From assembly GCF_028475105.1 (NCBI RefSeq), contig NZ_CP116936.1, forward strand, positions 4,711,501-4,775,500: a DNA stretch of 64,000 bases, given 5' to 3'. The stretch's first letter is position 1. Every line of letters begins with the position of its first letter. Below are positions 24,292-32,740 of this stretch, one piece after another. Both the position numbers and the translations under genes were made by a program. The notes below the pieces were generated by a model. That model was not told where the DNA came from. It was given only the letters and a program-made list of their open reading frames with translations, and ran no database searches. The DNA comes from Micromonospora sp. LH3U1 (GTDB lineage: Bacteria; Actinomycetota; Actinomycetes; Mycobacteriales; Micromonosporaceae).

Positions 24292-26562
24292 GTGCGTCCC
24301 ACCACAGCTCTCCTCCCGGTCGTGCTCGCCACGGCCCTCGGCGGTCTGGCCCTGCCGGAGCCCGCCCTGGCCGCAGCCGGCCCGGCGCTGGCGGTCGACA
24401 CCACCGCCGCCCGGCACCAGATCAGCCCGTACGTCTACGGCATGAACTTCGCCGACCAGGCCCTCGCCCGCGACCTGCGGCTGCCGGTGCACCGCTACGG
24501 CGGCAACGCCACCACCCGCTACAACTTCCGTGCCGACACCACCAACCGCGCGTCGGACTGGTACTTCGAGAACATCCCCAACGACAACCCGAGTCCGGCC
24601 GACCTCCCCGAGGGCTCGGAGACCGACCGGTTCGTGCAGCAGAACAGGGCCACTGGCGCCGCCACGGTCATGACAGTGCCGATGCTCGGCTGGATCGCCA
24701 AGGACCGGTCGCGGGCGTGTGGCTTCAGCGTCGCCAAGTACGGCCCGCAGGAGTCCACCGACCCCTGGGCACCGGACTGCGGCAACGGCAAGAAGCCGGA
24801 CGGGTCTCCGGTCACCGGCAACGATCCGGAGGACACCAGCGTCGCCGTCGGTCCCGGGTACGCAGCCGACTTCGTCACCCACCTCAAGGGGCAGTTTGGC
24901 GCCGCCGCCGACGGTGGGGTCCAGTTCTACAACCTGGACAACGAGCCGGACCTGTGGCACTCCACCCACCGCGACGTCCGCCCGACCGGGCTGGGCTACG
25001 ACGAGCTACGCGACCGCACCTACGAGTACGCCGCCGCGATCAAGGCTGTCGACCCCGGCGCGAAGATGCTCGGTCCCGTCGGCTGGGGCCTGAACTCGAT
25101 CTTCTATTCGGGCCTCGACCAGGACACCTGCTCGCGCACCGGTTGCTGGTCGAACCCGCCGGACAAGGCCGCGCACGGTGGCCAGGACCTCGGCCCGTGG
25201 TACCTCGACCGGATGCGCGAGTACGAGCAGCAGCACGGCACCCGCATCCTCGACTACTTCGACGTTCACCTCTACCCGCAGCAGTCCGGCGTGTTCGGCG
25301 ACGCGGCCGGCGACGCCGACACCCAGGCGCTGCGACTGCGCTCGACCCGCCAGCTCTGGGACCCGACCTACGTGGACGAGAGCTGGATCAACAGCCCGGT
25401 CCGGTTCATCCCGCGCCTGCGCGAGCTGGTCGACCAGCACTACCCGGGCACGAAGATCGCGATGACCGAGTACAACTGGGGCGGCCACGGGTCGCTCAAC
25501 GGCGCGCTCGCCCAGGCCGACGTACTCGGCATCTTCGGCCGCGAAGGGCTCGACCTGGCCACCCTCTGGACCGCACCCGAGGCCGATCAGCCGGTGGCCA
25601 ACGCCTTCCGCATCTACCGCAACTACGACGGCAAGGGCGGCGCGTTCGGCGAGACCTCCGTCAAGGCGACCAGCGCCGACCAGGGCAGGCTGGCGGTGTA
25701 CGCCGCCGAGCGCAGCGCCGACAAGGCACTCACCCTGGTCGTGGTCAACAAAACCGGCGACGACCTGACCAGCCCGGTCGCCCTCACCGGCGCCGCCGCC
25801 AGCACCGCCCAGGTCTACCGTTACAGCGGGGCGGACCTCTCCGGCGTCGTCCGGGAGGCCGACCAGCCGGTGACCGCCAGCGGCCTCACGGCCACCTTCC
25901 CGGCCAACTCGATCACCCACCTGGTGCTGCCGCGCGGCACCACGCCCGGCGACACCCAGGCGCCGACCGCCCCGGGCAAGCCGACCGCCGCCACGATCAC
26001 CGGCGGCAGCGTCGCGCTGGCCTGGACGCCGTCCACCGACGACACCGCGGTCACCGGATACGACGTGCACCGGGTCGCTACCACCGGCACCGTGAAGGTG
26101 GGCAGCGCCACCGGCACCACGTACACCGTGACCGGGCTGACACCGGACACCCCGTACACCTTCGTGGTAACCGCCCGCGACGCGGCGGGCAACGTCTCGG
26201 CGGCCTCGCCCGGCCTGACCGTGCGGACCGCGCCCACCGCCCCGACCGGCGGCTGCACGGTCGCTTACACAGCGAACAGTTGGCCGGGCGGCTTCACCGC
26301 GACCGTGACGATCAAGAACACCGGCACCACCGCGATCGACGGCTGGAAGCTCGCCTTCGACTTCCCTACCGCCGGCCAGAAGGTCGGCCAGGGCTGGTCG
26401 GCCACCTGGAAACAGAACGGAACGAGCGTCACCGCGGACAGCATGAGCTGGAACGGCAAACTCAGCCCCGGCGCGTCCACCAGCACTGGCTTCAACGGCA
26501 CGTGGACCGGCACCAATCCGGCGCCAACCGCCTTCAACCTCAACGGTCAACGCTGCGGGTGA
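24292..26562 (+). CDS. secreted GH44 endoglucanase/xyloglucanase with FN3 and CBM2
   Basis: A 756-residue secreted enzyme. The GTG at 24292 has AAAGGA six bases upstream; an ATG two codons earlier (24286) abuts that site. After the signal peptide (ending about PALAA), residues about 35-555 form the GH44 region: HRYGGNATTRYNF, acid/base Glu218 in YNLDNEPDLW and nucleophile Glu393 in AMTEYNWGG. A fibronectin III domain (about 560-650, starting DTQAPTAPGKP) and a C-terminal family 2 cellulose-binding module (about 655-756, starting GCTVAYTANSW) follow. GH44 enzymes cleave cellulose, xyloglucan or related beta-glucans. The upstream box suggests cellobiose-responsive control from a repressor encoded elsewhere. 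Confidence 0.92.
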   Translation: MRPTTALLPVVLATALGGLALPEPALAAAGPALAVDTTAARHQISPYVYGMNFADQALARDLRLPVHRYGGNATTRYNFRADTTNRASDWYFENIPNDNPSPADLPEGSETDRFVQQNRATGAATVMTVPMLGWIAKDRSRACGFSVAKYGPQESTDPWAPDCGNGKKPDGSPVTGNDPEDTSVAVGPGYAADFVTHLKGQFGAAADGGVQFYNLDNEPDLWHSTHRDVRPTGLGYDELRDRTYEYAAAIKAVDPGAKMLGPVGWGLNSIFYSGLDQDTCSRTGCWSNPPDKAAHGGQDLGPWYLDRMREYEQQHGTRILDYFDVHLYPQQSGVFGDAAGDADTQALRLRSTRQLWDPTYVDESWINSPVRFIPRLRELVDQHYPGTKIAMTEYNWGGHGSLNGALAQADVLGIFGREGLDLATLWTAPEADQPVANAFRIYRNYDGKGGAFGETSVKATSADQGRLAVYAAERSADKALTLVVVNKTGDDLTSPVALTGAAASTAQVYRYSGADLSGVVREADQPVTASGLTATFPANSITHLVLPRGTTPGDTQAPTAPGKPTAATITGGSVALAWTPSTDDTAVTGYDVHRVATTGTVKVGSATGTTYTVTGLTPDTPYTFVVTARDAAGNVSAASPGLTVRTAPTAPTGGCTVAYTANSWPGGFTATVTIKNTGTTAIDGWKLAFDFPTAGQKVGQGWSATWKQNGTSVTADSMSWNGKLSPGASTSTGFNGTWTGTNPAPTAFNLNGQRCG

Positions 26563-26605
26563 CCTGAGAGACCGCTACTCCGTCGCACACCGGCGGAGCC
26601 GGCCC

Positions 26606-26641
26606 GAGTGGTCCGGGGCGCCGCTGCGCCCCGGACCACTC
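26606..26641 (+). terminator. terminator after GH44
   Basis: A perfect 15-bp stem (GAGTGGTCCGGGGCG with its complement) and a six-base loop lie 44 bases past the GH44 stop. It can also serve leftward transcription. Confidence 0.8.
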
Positions 26642-26696
26642 ACTCACGTGGCGGTCCGGGACAGTCCCGCGACAGGCTGCGGACCTACCGCAGCAA

Positions 26697-27287
26697 CTAG
26701 TGACCTCGGTCCCGGCGGAGGAAGCACGACAGCAGCTGCCTGAACTCGTGCGGGTGCTCGATCGCCGGCACGTGCCCGCATCGGCCGAGCACGTGCAGAC
26801 GGACATCGGCCAGGTGTTCGAGCAGGGGCTGGGCTGCCGTCCCGAGCGGGGTGACTCGGTCCTCGGCGCCGTGAACGAGCAGCACGGGCGCGCGGATCGC
26901 TGCCAGCGTTTGCGCCGAGAGGGTGAGGTCGTCGACCCATCGTGCCCTGGGTGGAGGGAACAGCGACGCGAATGCGGCCGCCCCCGTTCGCATCGCAGCT
27001 GCACGGGCATCGACGGCCGAATCGGTCACGAGCGCTTGGTCGAGGACGAGGCGACTCAGCATGTCTCGTGCCCCGAGCGGGCCGGCGGGGGCGGCCCAGA
27101 CCGCGTCGAGCTCGGCGGACAGCGGCGCCCCGGGGGTGCCCATCGTCGAGACCGCCACGACACGGGTGACCTGCTGGGGGCGCGCGGCCGCCAACGCCAG
27201 CGCCACGGCACCGCCCATGGAGTGACCCACCACGGCGTAGTACTCGATACCGAGAGCATCCATCAGGCCCGCGGCCTGCTCCGCTGA
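26697..27287 (-). pseudogene. N-terminally truncated alpha/beta hydrolase
   Basis: About 196 residues of an alpha/beta-hydrolase fold protein keep the nucleophile elbow GHSMGG, a candidate acidic residue in HGAEDRVTP and the catalytic His in GRCGHVPAIEHP. The expected first ~90 residues with the oxyanion-hole HG motif are missing; upstream of SAEQAAGL the frame runs into unrelated sequence. A short product starting at an internal codon is possible, but I read it as a decayed gene. Confidence 0.6.
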
Positions 27288-27389
27288 GCAACGTGGAGCC
27301 GCAGGCAGGGGCGGGTGCAGTTGAGCGACGTTCGACGCCGTTGGGCGCAGTTCAAGGCCGTTCAGGGCACCCTGTTGCTCCCAATCTGC

Positions 27390-27550
27390 TCCCCGATCCA
27401 CGGTTCGCACCGGCCGCTCAGAGCCGCGATGGTCTCGGCCTACGGGACCCTGATGGTGGCGCGAACGGGGTGGCACAATCCGCACCCTGCCCTCGTCCGT
27501 GAAATCGCAGGCGCACTGGGCATACCGGAGGCGGACCTGGCCGCGATTCG
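27390..27550 (+). pseudogene. fragment of an XRE-type helix-turn-helix protein
   Basis: The rightward translation contains YGTLMVARTG and ALVREIAGALGIPEADLAAI, resembling the second half of a Cro/CI-type DNA-binding domain. Both ends run into unrelated sequence and it overlaps no clean start. Probably a leftover of a regulator. Confidence 0.35.
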
Positions 27551-27576
27551 CCGGCGTCGATGCATCAACCGGCGTC

Positions 27577-28005
27577 TCACGGAACACCAGCACTCAGCCT
27601 GGCGGGCCACAGTAGTGACGCACCCACATCGGCTAAAGCCGTGAGCTGCTGATCATGTTCCGGAGGGGCAGCAGCAGCCGGACCGAACGCGGCCAGCACC
27701 CGCATCGGCAGAGCCGGCGAGCACGAATCCGGCGCCGCTGCCAAAATTTGCCGGGCGGCAGCCACCGACGCCTGCGGATCAGCGCTCGCCTGGGCAACCG
27801 CCTTGAACGCCTCAGCCAGGCGCGGCTCGTCGCTGTCGAAAAGCATCAGCTGTACCAGATGCGGCACCACTCGGTGGTCGCCGACGCTACCCAGCGCGGT
27901 AGGGGCCACCGCACCGAGCTCAGGATCATCCAGCACCGCCGCGAGTTCGTCGGCGGCCAGACGGGACGCGGTCAATGAAGCCGCCAACGTGTGCAGCGCC
28001 GGCAT
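27577..28005 (-). CDS. hypothetical HEAT-like repeat protein, possibly truncated
   Basis: A 142-residue frame from an ATG at 28005 (MPALHTLAASL) is alanine-rich and helical, with repeat-like segments (VLDDPELGAVAPTALGS, HLVQLMLFDSDEP) that recall HEAT or leucine-rich-variant repeats. There is no clear ribosome site, the frame is open further upstream, and surrounding genes are decayed, so it may be a fragment. Confidence 0.35.
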   Translation of the reverse strand: MPALHTLAASLTASRLAADELAAVLDDPELGAVAPTALGSVGDHRVVPHLVQLMLFDSDEPRLAEAFKAVAQASADPQASVAAARQILAAAPDSCSPALPMRVLAAFGPAAAAPPEHDQQLTALADVGASLLWPARLSAGVP

Positions 28006-28393
28006 CGTCGTCACAACGTGTGCAGCAGCACATGGTGATGCTTCTTCGGCATCCGAATCCCTGCGGCTTGGGCCAGGTACTTGAGCCGGCGGTGGCGGCG
28101 TCCCGGTCAATTCGCCCGCCGGCCACGACCGACAGACGCCGCGACACCGTCGAGGGCTGGTAGCGACATACGTCTGCAGCCAGCGCACACGGTAGCGGCC
28201 CAAGAAGGGCGGACATCGCGTCCTGCAGAACGGGCTGATGGTCGGTACAACGCTGGAAGCGGAAGCAGGAGTAGTTGCCACATCGTCACGCGTCACCAGC
28301 AGTGATCTACGCCAATCCACCCGGAGCGGCAGATCAGCGCATCAGGCCGTCGCTTACAGTAGCCGTGAGTCGATACATGGCGGGAGTGTGCGG

Positions 28394-28777
28394 ATGAGCC
28401 TCGATATCTCAGTGTGGATACCGGACGGCGACGCCTACGCCGGTCGGGACGTCGTCGTGGATCCGCCGGGCACCAGCACCGGAGTAGGAGCTGAAGGTCT
28501 TCGTTATGAGCTGTGGGGTTCCGCAGCCACTCGGCGTCTCGGCGCGACGTTCCTGCCGCAACTTGCTGACATCACGAAGGACAACCATGGGAATCTCCAG
28601 GTCCCGCCCGACCAACTCGACGCCTTCGAGCAGGAGTGCGTACTCCTGGCAGAGAACGTCGAGCAACTATCCGCCGCGACTGGATACGACGCGGATCGCA
28701 TCCTCCATTACCTGACCAACGTGCGGCACGCGGTGGAGCGCGCCAAGGCGGTACACGGCGGCATCATCATCTGGTAG
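28394..28777 (+). CDS. hypothetical protein (127 aa)
   Basis: ATG 28394 (MSLDISVWIPDGDAYAG) is preceded by GGGAG. The acidic product ends RAKAVHGGIIIW and has a helical C-terminal half, with no signal peptide or membrane segment. I do not recognise the family with certainty; small soluble proteins of this kind occur as conserved hypotheticals or immunity-like proteins in actinomycetes. It is intact in an otherwise degraded neighbourhood. Confidence 0.6.
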   Translation: MSLDISVWIPDGDAYAGRDVVVDPPGTSTGVGAEGLRYELWGSAATRRLGATFLPQLADITKDNHGNLQVPPDQLDAFEQECVLLAENVEQLSAATGYDADRILHYLTNVRHAVERAKAVHGGIIIW

Positions 28778-28821
28778 CGGCATCAGGGACGGACGGCAAC
28801 GTACGCCTCGGTCGTCTGGTG

Positions 28822-28992
28822 TTAGCCCGCGGTCATCCTGTCCAGGATCTGCTGCATCTGATCGTCCGTCAGGGTCGGGTCGGCCGCGGCGGCCTCGGCC
28901 AGTTCAGGATCGTTGAGAAGCGCGACGATCCGCAGTGCCGGGAGGAGTGGGCTGCTTGCCATCGCCTGTCGCACGGTGACGCACGGGTCGGT
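28822..28992 (-). pseudogene. C-terminal remnant of a leucine-rich-variant-like protein
   Basis: Leftward translation reads VRQAMASSPLLPALRIVALL, then NDPELAEAAAADPTL, ending QQILDRMTAG before a TAA stop (28824-28822). The alternating short helices resemble LRV/HEAT repeat proteins, but only about 50 residues remain and no good start is visible. Confidence 0.4.
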
Positions 28993-28994
28993 AC

Positions 28995-29519
28995 TTGATC
29001 GGTCGACGAGTTCGGGGCTGGCGTGGGGTCGAGGGCGACGAGCCGTCGTACCTTCGGGCAGCCAGGTGGGCGGACGCGGAGGCGACCGAGGACGTCTTTG
29101 ACGGAGACACCTGGGACCGGGCCGATGACACCTGGCGCATCGCTGTGGAGCGTCACTGCATCGTGGTGGGAACGGCCCGCTACGACTACGTACCGGTGAC
29201 GGTGACGCTCTTGAACACGCCTCCTGAGGTTGAATCTCTCGACGCCTTCGACCACGTCGTCGAAGCAGATGTTCTGTTGCCCTCAGGGAAGATGGCAGTG
29301 ACCGGTGCTACGGAGCTTCCGAACGAGTTTGAACCTGTGCCGCTGCCGGCAGGTCGATACCGGGTTCGGGTGGTCTACGCGCAGACGGACCGCCGGCCGG
29401 TCAGGTGCGATCTGGAAGGTGTCGGGGATCATCTGGAGTACCAACTCACGATGTGGCCGACCGACGCAGAGCTCGGCGTGCACGTCTTGAAGCAAGGCCC
29501 ATCGCCTTGGGCGTACTGA
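28995..29519 (+). CDS. hypothetical protein, start uncertain
   Basis: A frame of up to 174 residues. The core from about residue 30 (VFDGDTWDRADDTWRIAVE; VPVTVTLLNTPPE; PLPAGRYRVRVVYAQTD) looks like a beta-rich soluble domain, while the Arg/Gly-rich first ~20 residues look non-coding. Without a ribosome site the true start is unclear; it may be a truncated gene. No family recognised. Confidence 0.45.
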   Translation: MIGRRVRGWRGVEGDEPSYLRAARWADAEATEDVFDGDTWDRADDTWRIAVERHCIVVGTARYDYVPVTVTLLNTPPEVESLDAFDHVVEADVLLPSGKMAVTGATELPNEFEPVPLPAGRYRVRVVYAQTDRRPVRCDLEGVGDHLEYQLTMWPTDAELGVHVLKQGPSPWAY

Positions 29520-29590
29520 CGAGCGTGTACGAAAGGTGCGGCATCCGGTAGCGATCGGATCGCGGATCCGGATGGCCGCCGAGGCGACGA

Positions 29591-30256
29591 TCATCCGAAC
29601 TTCGTCCACTGCCCTTCAGAAACCACTTCGGCGGAGCCGTCGACGACCTTGATAGCGGTTTGTTCGTCGATGGCGTAGGCCGGGACGCCGATGTCGGCCG
29701 CCCACCGCTCGGCGTCGGCCAGGGTGTTTGAGGGGAAAAGGTTCAAGTGCGGGAAGATCGAGAAGTCGACGACTCCCAAGGCTCGGTCGTCCGGCGCCGA
29801 CGGCCATTCGACGAAGTACGCCCCGATCCGGGGCGTCATCACCATGCTTCCCGCGCTCACTCCCACCCAGACGGTGTCGGACAGCGAGGGCAGCAGATCG
29901 GCCAGTCCGGACTCTCGCATCCAGTGACACAGGTACGTCGCGTCGCCACCGTCGACCAGCAGCACATCGGTCTCTCGGACCCAGGGAATCCATCGCTCTG
30001 CGCCGATGCTGGGCAGCGCCGTGAGCTCGAGGACACCGAGCGAAGCCCAGCCCAGGCCGGACAGGTACTGCCAATCGCGCGCGGGTTCGGCGGCCACGAA
30101 GCCCCGCACCGATGCCGGTCCGCACATCGGGTGACCCCACTGTGCTGTCGGAACGCAAAGGGCGCGACACTCGGAGACCGGCTTACCGAGAAGCTGCAGG
30201 AGCGCCGAGTGGATGCTTGGGTTCGTTATTCCGCCGGACGTAAGCAAGAGCTTCAA
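29591..30256 (-). CDS. peptidase family S51 (dipeptidase E-like)
   Basis: A 221-residue cytosolic serine peptidase-like protein. The N terminus KLLLTSGG, the mid-region LLVDGGDATYL and the nucleophile motif GVSAGSMVM are typical of S51 peptidases related to alpha-aspartyl dipeptidase. The TTG at 30256 has GGAGG four bases upstream and overlaps the preceding small gene's stop as TTGA, indicating coupling. The length matches the family. A more upstream start at 30295 would lie inside the preceding gene. Confidence 0.82.
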   Translation of the reverse strand: MKLLLTSGGITNPSIHSALLQLLGKPVSECRALCVPTAQWGHPMCGPASVRGFVAAEPARDWQYLSGLGWASLGVLELTALPSIGAERWIPWVRETDVLLVDGGDATYLCHWMRESGLADLLPSLSDTVWVGVSAGSMVMTPRIGAYFVEWPSAPDDRALGVVDFSIFPHLNLFPSNTLADAERWAADIGVPAYAIDEQTAIKVVDGSAEVVSEGQWTKFG

Positions 30257-30462
30257 GCTACCTCCAAGATCGTGAGCGCGAGGTGATGCGCCCAATAGTC
30301 AGGGATGAGCCCGGACCCATCGTAAGCCGGCCGTCTGCCTCCGGAAGTCCCTGTGACTGCTGCGGCGAATGCCGCATCCGGCACTATCTCGCGCAGCACA
30401 TGCACCTGAGCCAGACGCGCCGGATGCTCCTGTCGCGACGAGCGCTCATCGTCACGGCCCAT
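30253..30462 (-). CDS. small hypothetical protein coupled to the S51 peptidase
   Basis: A 69-residue frame from an ATG at 30462 with GGAGGGG just upstream (MGRDDERSSRQEHPAR...). Its TGA overlaps the TTG of the peptidase gene. The segment HVLREIVPDAAF and the C terminus (DYWAHHLALTILEVA) are not from a family I can name. Confidence 0.55.
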   Translation of the reverse strand: MGRDDERSSRQEHPARLAQVHVLREIVPDAAFAAAVTGTSGGRRPAYDGSGLIPDYWAHHLALTILEVA

Positions 30463-30637
30463 TTCCCCTCCTCCCCGAGGTTGCACCTTGAAGATCGTCC
30501 GGTTGAAGACCGGTTCGACGTGTGTGACCCTGCCCGATGAGCAGGTTGTTTTCGTCGACCCAGCCCTGACCCGTGGCCCTGGACCACGTCACGTGTGTCG
30601 AGGCCCATTCGCGCGATCGCTGAACCCGACCACATGA

Positions 30638-31375
30638 TCAGAGTGGCGGGTGACCTGCGGTTGTGCTGACCTGGTTCGGCAGTTCCGGGCCGGGCGCCCG
30701 GTCGCCGCCCTCTCGCAGCCGGATGGAATGCCATGCCGCGCGTACGTGGCTGCGCATAACGGACTCCGCCCAGTCGGGGTCGGGCGCGGCCAGGGCCGCC
30801 ACCAGCTCGTGGTGGTGAGCGAGGCTACGGCGCAGCGCGTCCGGGCTGTAGCGGGAGAAGGTACGCCAGACGAGCGGCATCTGGATCACCGAGGAGACGA
30901 CACCGGCCAGTCGGCTGTTGTCGGACGCCTCGAGGATCATCCGGTGGAACCGGTTGTTCAGCTCGGTGAGCTCGTCCACATCGGTCGGTCGTCCGTCCGG
31001 CGCCACCTCGTCCATCCGGTGGGCCAGCGCGTCGAGCGCGTCCACGTCGATGGTGCCCGTGGTCGCCGCCAGTCGGCAGCCCCACGGCTCGAGCACGGAC
31101 CGCAGGCTGAAGATTTCGTCGAGATCGTGGATGCTCCACGCCTGGACCTGCACGCCACGGTTGCGTTCGTGGCGGACCAAACCCTCCGCGGTCAGCCGTC
31201 TGAGCGCCTCCCGGACGGGCGTCCGACTCACCCCGATCGACTCGGCCAACTCGCCCTCACGGAGCCACGCGCCGGCCGACCGTTGCCCGGACAGGATCTG
31301 TTCCCGGATCAGCCGATAGGCATCGTCGGCGGCGTGGCCGTTGTCGGCCTCCCGCAGCGGCGTGTGGTCACTCAT
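30638..31375 (-). CDS. GntR-family (FCD) transcriptional regulator
   Basis: A 245-residue regulator. A winged helix (about residues 15-80; REGELAESIGVSRTPVREAL, then LTAEGLVRHERNRGVQV) precedes an all-helical FCD effector domain with the metal/ligand residues of FNR-HxxxH type (NNRFHRMILEAS; HHHELVAAL; HVRAAW). It diverges from the CaiB-HyuAB operon, and two TTGYATGCAA palindromes flank the operon promoter, so it most likely represses that operon until an organic acid inducer binds. The ATG at 31375 has no strong ribosome site, but places the DNA-binding domain normally. Confidence 0.9.
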   Translation of the reverse strand: MSDHTPLREADNGHAADDAYRLIREQILSGQRSAGAWLREGELAESIGVSRTPVREALRRLTAEGLVRHERNRGVQVQAWSIHDLDEIFSLRSVLEPWGCRLAATTGTIDVDALDALAHRMDEVAPDGRPTDVDELTELNNRFHRMILEASDNSRLAGVVSSVIQMPLVWRTFSRYSPDALRRSLAHHHELVAALAAPDPDWAESVMRSHVRAAWHSIRLREGGDRAPGPELPNQVSTTAGHPPL

Positions 31376-31404
31376 GATGCTCGGCACCGTAGCAACACGG
31401 TGGG

Positions 31405-31414
31405 TTGTATGCAA
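31405..31414. promoter_or_regulatory. GntR/FCD operator, upstream copy
   Basis: TTGTATGCAA lies between the regulator start and the -35 of the rightward promoter. It differs by one base from the perfect copy at 31500-31509. Confidence 0.65.
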
Positions 31415-31429
31415 TCTCTCTACAGGGCA

Positions 31430-31458
31430 TTGACACCCGGGTAGCAGGGGCCTACTTT
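31430..31458 (+). promoter_or_regulatory. promoter of the caiB-hyuAB operon
   Basis: TTGACA (31430-31435), a 17-base spacer and TACTTT (31453-31458) make the best housekeeping-type promoter in the window. The start site would be near 31465, giving a leader of about 67 bases. Confidence 0.7.
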
Positions 31459-31499
31459 CCCAGCACAACCTGCTGTAGCGACAGTCACAGACCTGTGAA

Positions 31500-31509
31500 T
31501 TGCATGCAA
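31500..31509. promoter_or_regulatory. GntR/FCD operator, downstream copy
   Basis: TTGCATGCAA is a perfect palindrome in the leader between the promoter and the CaiB start, well placed for repression. Confidence 0.7.
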
Positions 31510-31531
31510 AGAGACGTTGATTGAGGGGTTC

Positions 31532-32731
31532 ATGAGCACTCCACTGCCGCTTGACGACATCCGGGTGATCGAGCTCGGGCAGCTGCTGGCGGGGCCGTTC
31601 TGCGGTCAACTCCTGGGTGACTTCGGCGCCGAGGTGATCAAGGTCGAGGACCCGGGTCAGGGCGACCCCATGCGGCAGTGGGGGCGCGAGAAGCCGTACG
31701 GCAAGTCGCTCTGGTGGCCCGTGGTGGCGCGGAACAAGAAGTCCGTGACCGCGAATCTGCGGACCGAGCAGGGTCAGGATCTGGTACGTCAGCTCGTCGC
31801 GAGGGCGGACGTGTTGATCGAGAACTTCCGGCCCGGCACGTTGGAGCGCTGGGGGTTGGCCCCGGAGCGGCTGTGGGAGATCAACCCCGGCCTGATCGTC
31901 ACCCGCGTGACTGGCTTCGGGCAGACGGGCCCGTACTCGTCACGTGCCGGATATGGATCGATCGGTGAGGCGATGGGCGGAATTCGGTACGTGACCGGCG
32001 ACCCCGATCGCCCTCCGGCCCGGGCCGGCGTCTCTCTCGGCGATTCGCTGGCGGCGACGTTCGCCTGCCTGGGCACCCTGGTGGCGCTGCACCAGCGCGG
32101 ACGTACCGGCCGAGGCCAGGTGGTGGACTCAGCCATCTACGAGGCCGTGCTGGCGATGATGGAGTCGCTCATCCCCGAGTACCAGATCGCCGGCTACCAG
32201 CGGGAGCGGACCGGAACGACCCTTCCGAACGTGTCCCCGAGCAACGTCTACCCGACGGCCGACGGCGAGATGGTGCTGATCGCGGCGAACCAGGACACGG
32301 TCTTCCGCCGGCTCGCCGAGGCGATGGGGCGGGTGGAGCTGGCCACCGACGAGAAGTACGCCACCCACGGCGCCCGAGGCCGGTGGATGGAGCAGCTGGA
32401 CGGCCTGGTCGCCGAATGGAGCTCGACGCTCGCGGCCGACGATCTGCTCGAACGGCTGCACGCCCGTGGCGTTCCGGCAGGCCGCATCTTCAGGGCCCGG
32501 GACATGCTCGAGGACCCACACTTCGCCTCGCGGGAGGCGATCGTCCGGCTGACCCACCCCGGTCTCGGGGAGTTCGCCATGCACAACGTCGTACCCAAGC
32601 TCTCTGACAGCCCGGGCCGGGTCCGGCACGTCGGCCCCGAGCTCGGTGAGCACAACGAGGACATCTATCGCGACCTGCTGGGGCTCGGCGACGACGCGAT
32701 GGCGTCGCTGCGTTCTGCCGGCGTCATCTGA
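31532..32731 (+). CDS. CaiB/BaiF family III CoA-transferase
   Basis: A 399-residue CoA transferase. Typical features are the N-terminal RVIELGQLLAGPFCGQLLGD, the EVIKVEDPGQGDP segment, IENFRPGTLERWGL and a catalytic Asp region (GVSLGDSLAATFA). It moves CoA between carboxylic acids, probably activating an intermediate released by the hydrolases encoded downstream. ATG 31532 follows GAGGGG. First gene of a five-gene operon; HyuA starts ten bases past its stop. Two further CaiB proteins are encoded at 49666-50934 and 58286-59491. Confidence 0.92.
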   Translation: MSTPLPLDDIRVIELGQLLAGPFCGQLLGDFGAEVIKVEDPGQGDPMRQWGREKPYGKSLWWPVVARNKKSVTANLRTEQGQDLVRQLVARADVLIENFRPGTLERWGLAPERLWEINPGLIVTRVTGFGQTGPYSSRAGYGSIGEAMGGIRYVTGDPDRPPARAGVSLGDSLAATFACLGTLVALHQRGRTGRGQVVDSAIYEAVLAMMESLIPEYQIAGYQRERTGTTLPNVSPSNVYPTADGEMVLIAANQDTVFRRLAEAMGRVELATDEKYATHGARGRWMEQLDGLVAEWSSTLAADDLLERLHARGVPAGRIFRARDMLEDPHFASREAIVRLTHPGLGEFAMHNVVPKLSDSPGRVRHVGPELGEHNEDIYRDLLGLGDDAMASLRSAGVI

Positions 32732-32740
32732 GGAGGAACC

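Noticed and set aside
24517..26567. Long alternative-frame and antisense open frames within GH44, GH31, ABC and CoA-enzyme genes
   Set aside because: They arise from high GC third positions, lack family motifs, and overlap genes with clear catalytic residues and ribosome sites.
26697..27593. A full-length 298-residue alpha/beta hydrolase
   Set aside because: The first ~100 codons do not resemble the fold and lack an HG oxyanion motif; homology begins only around 27287.
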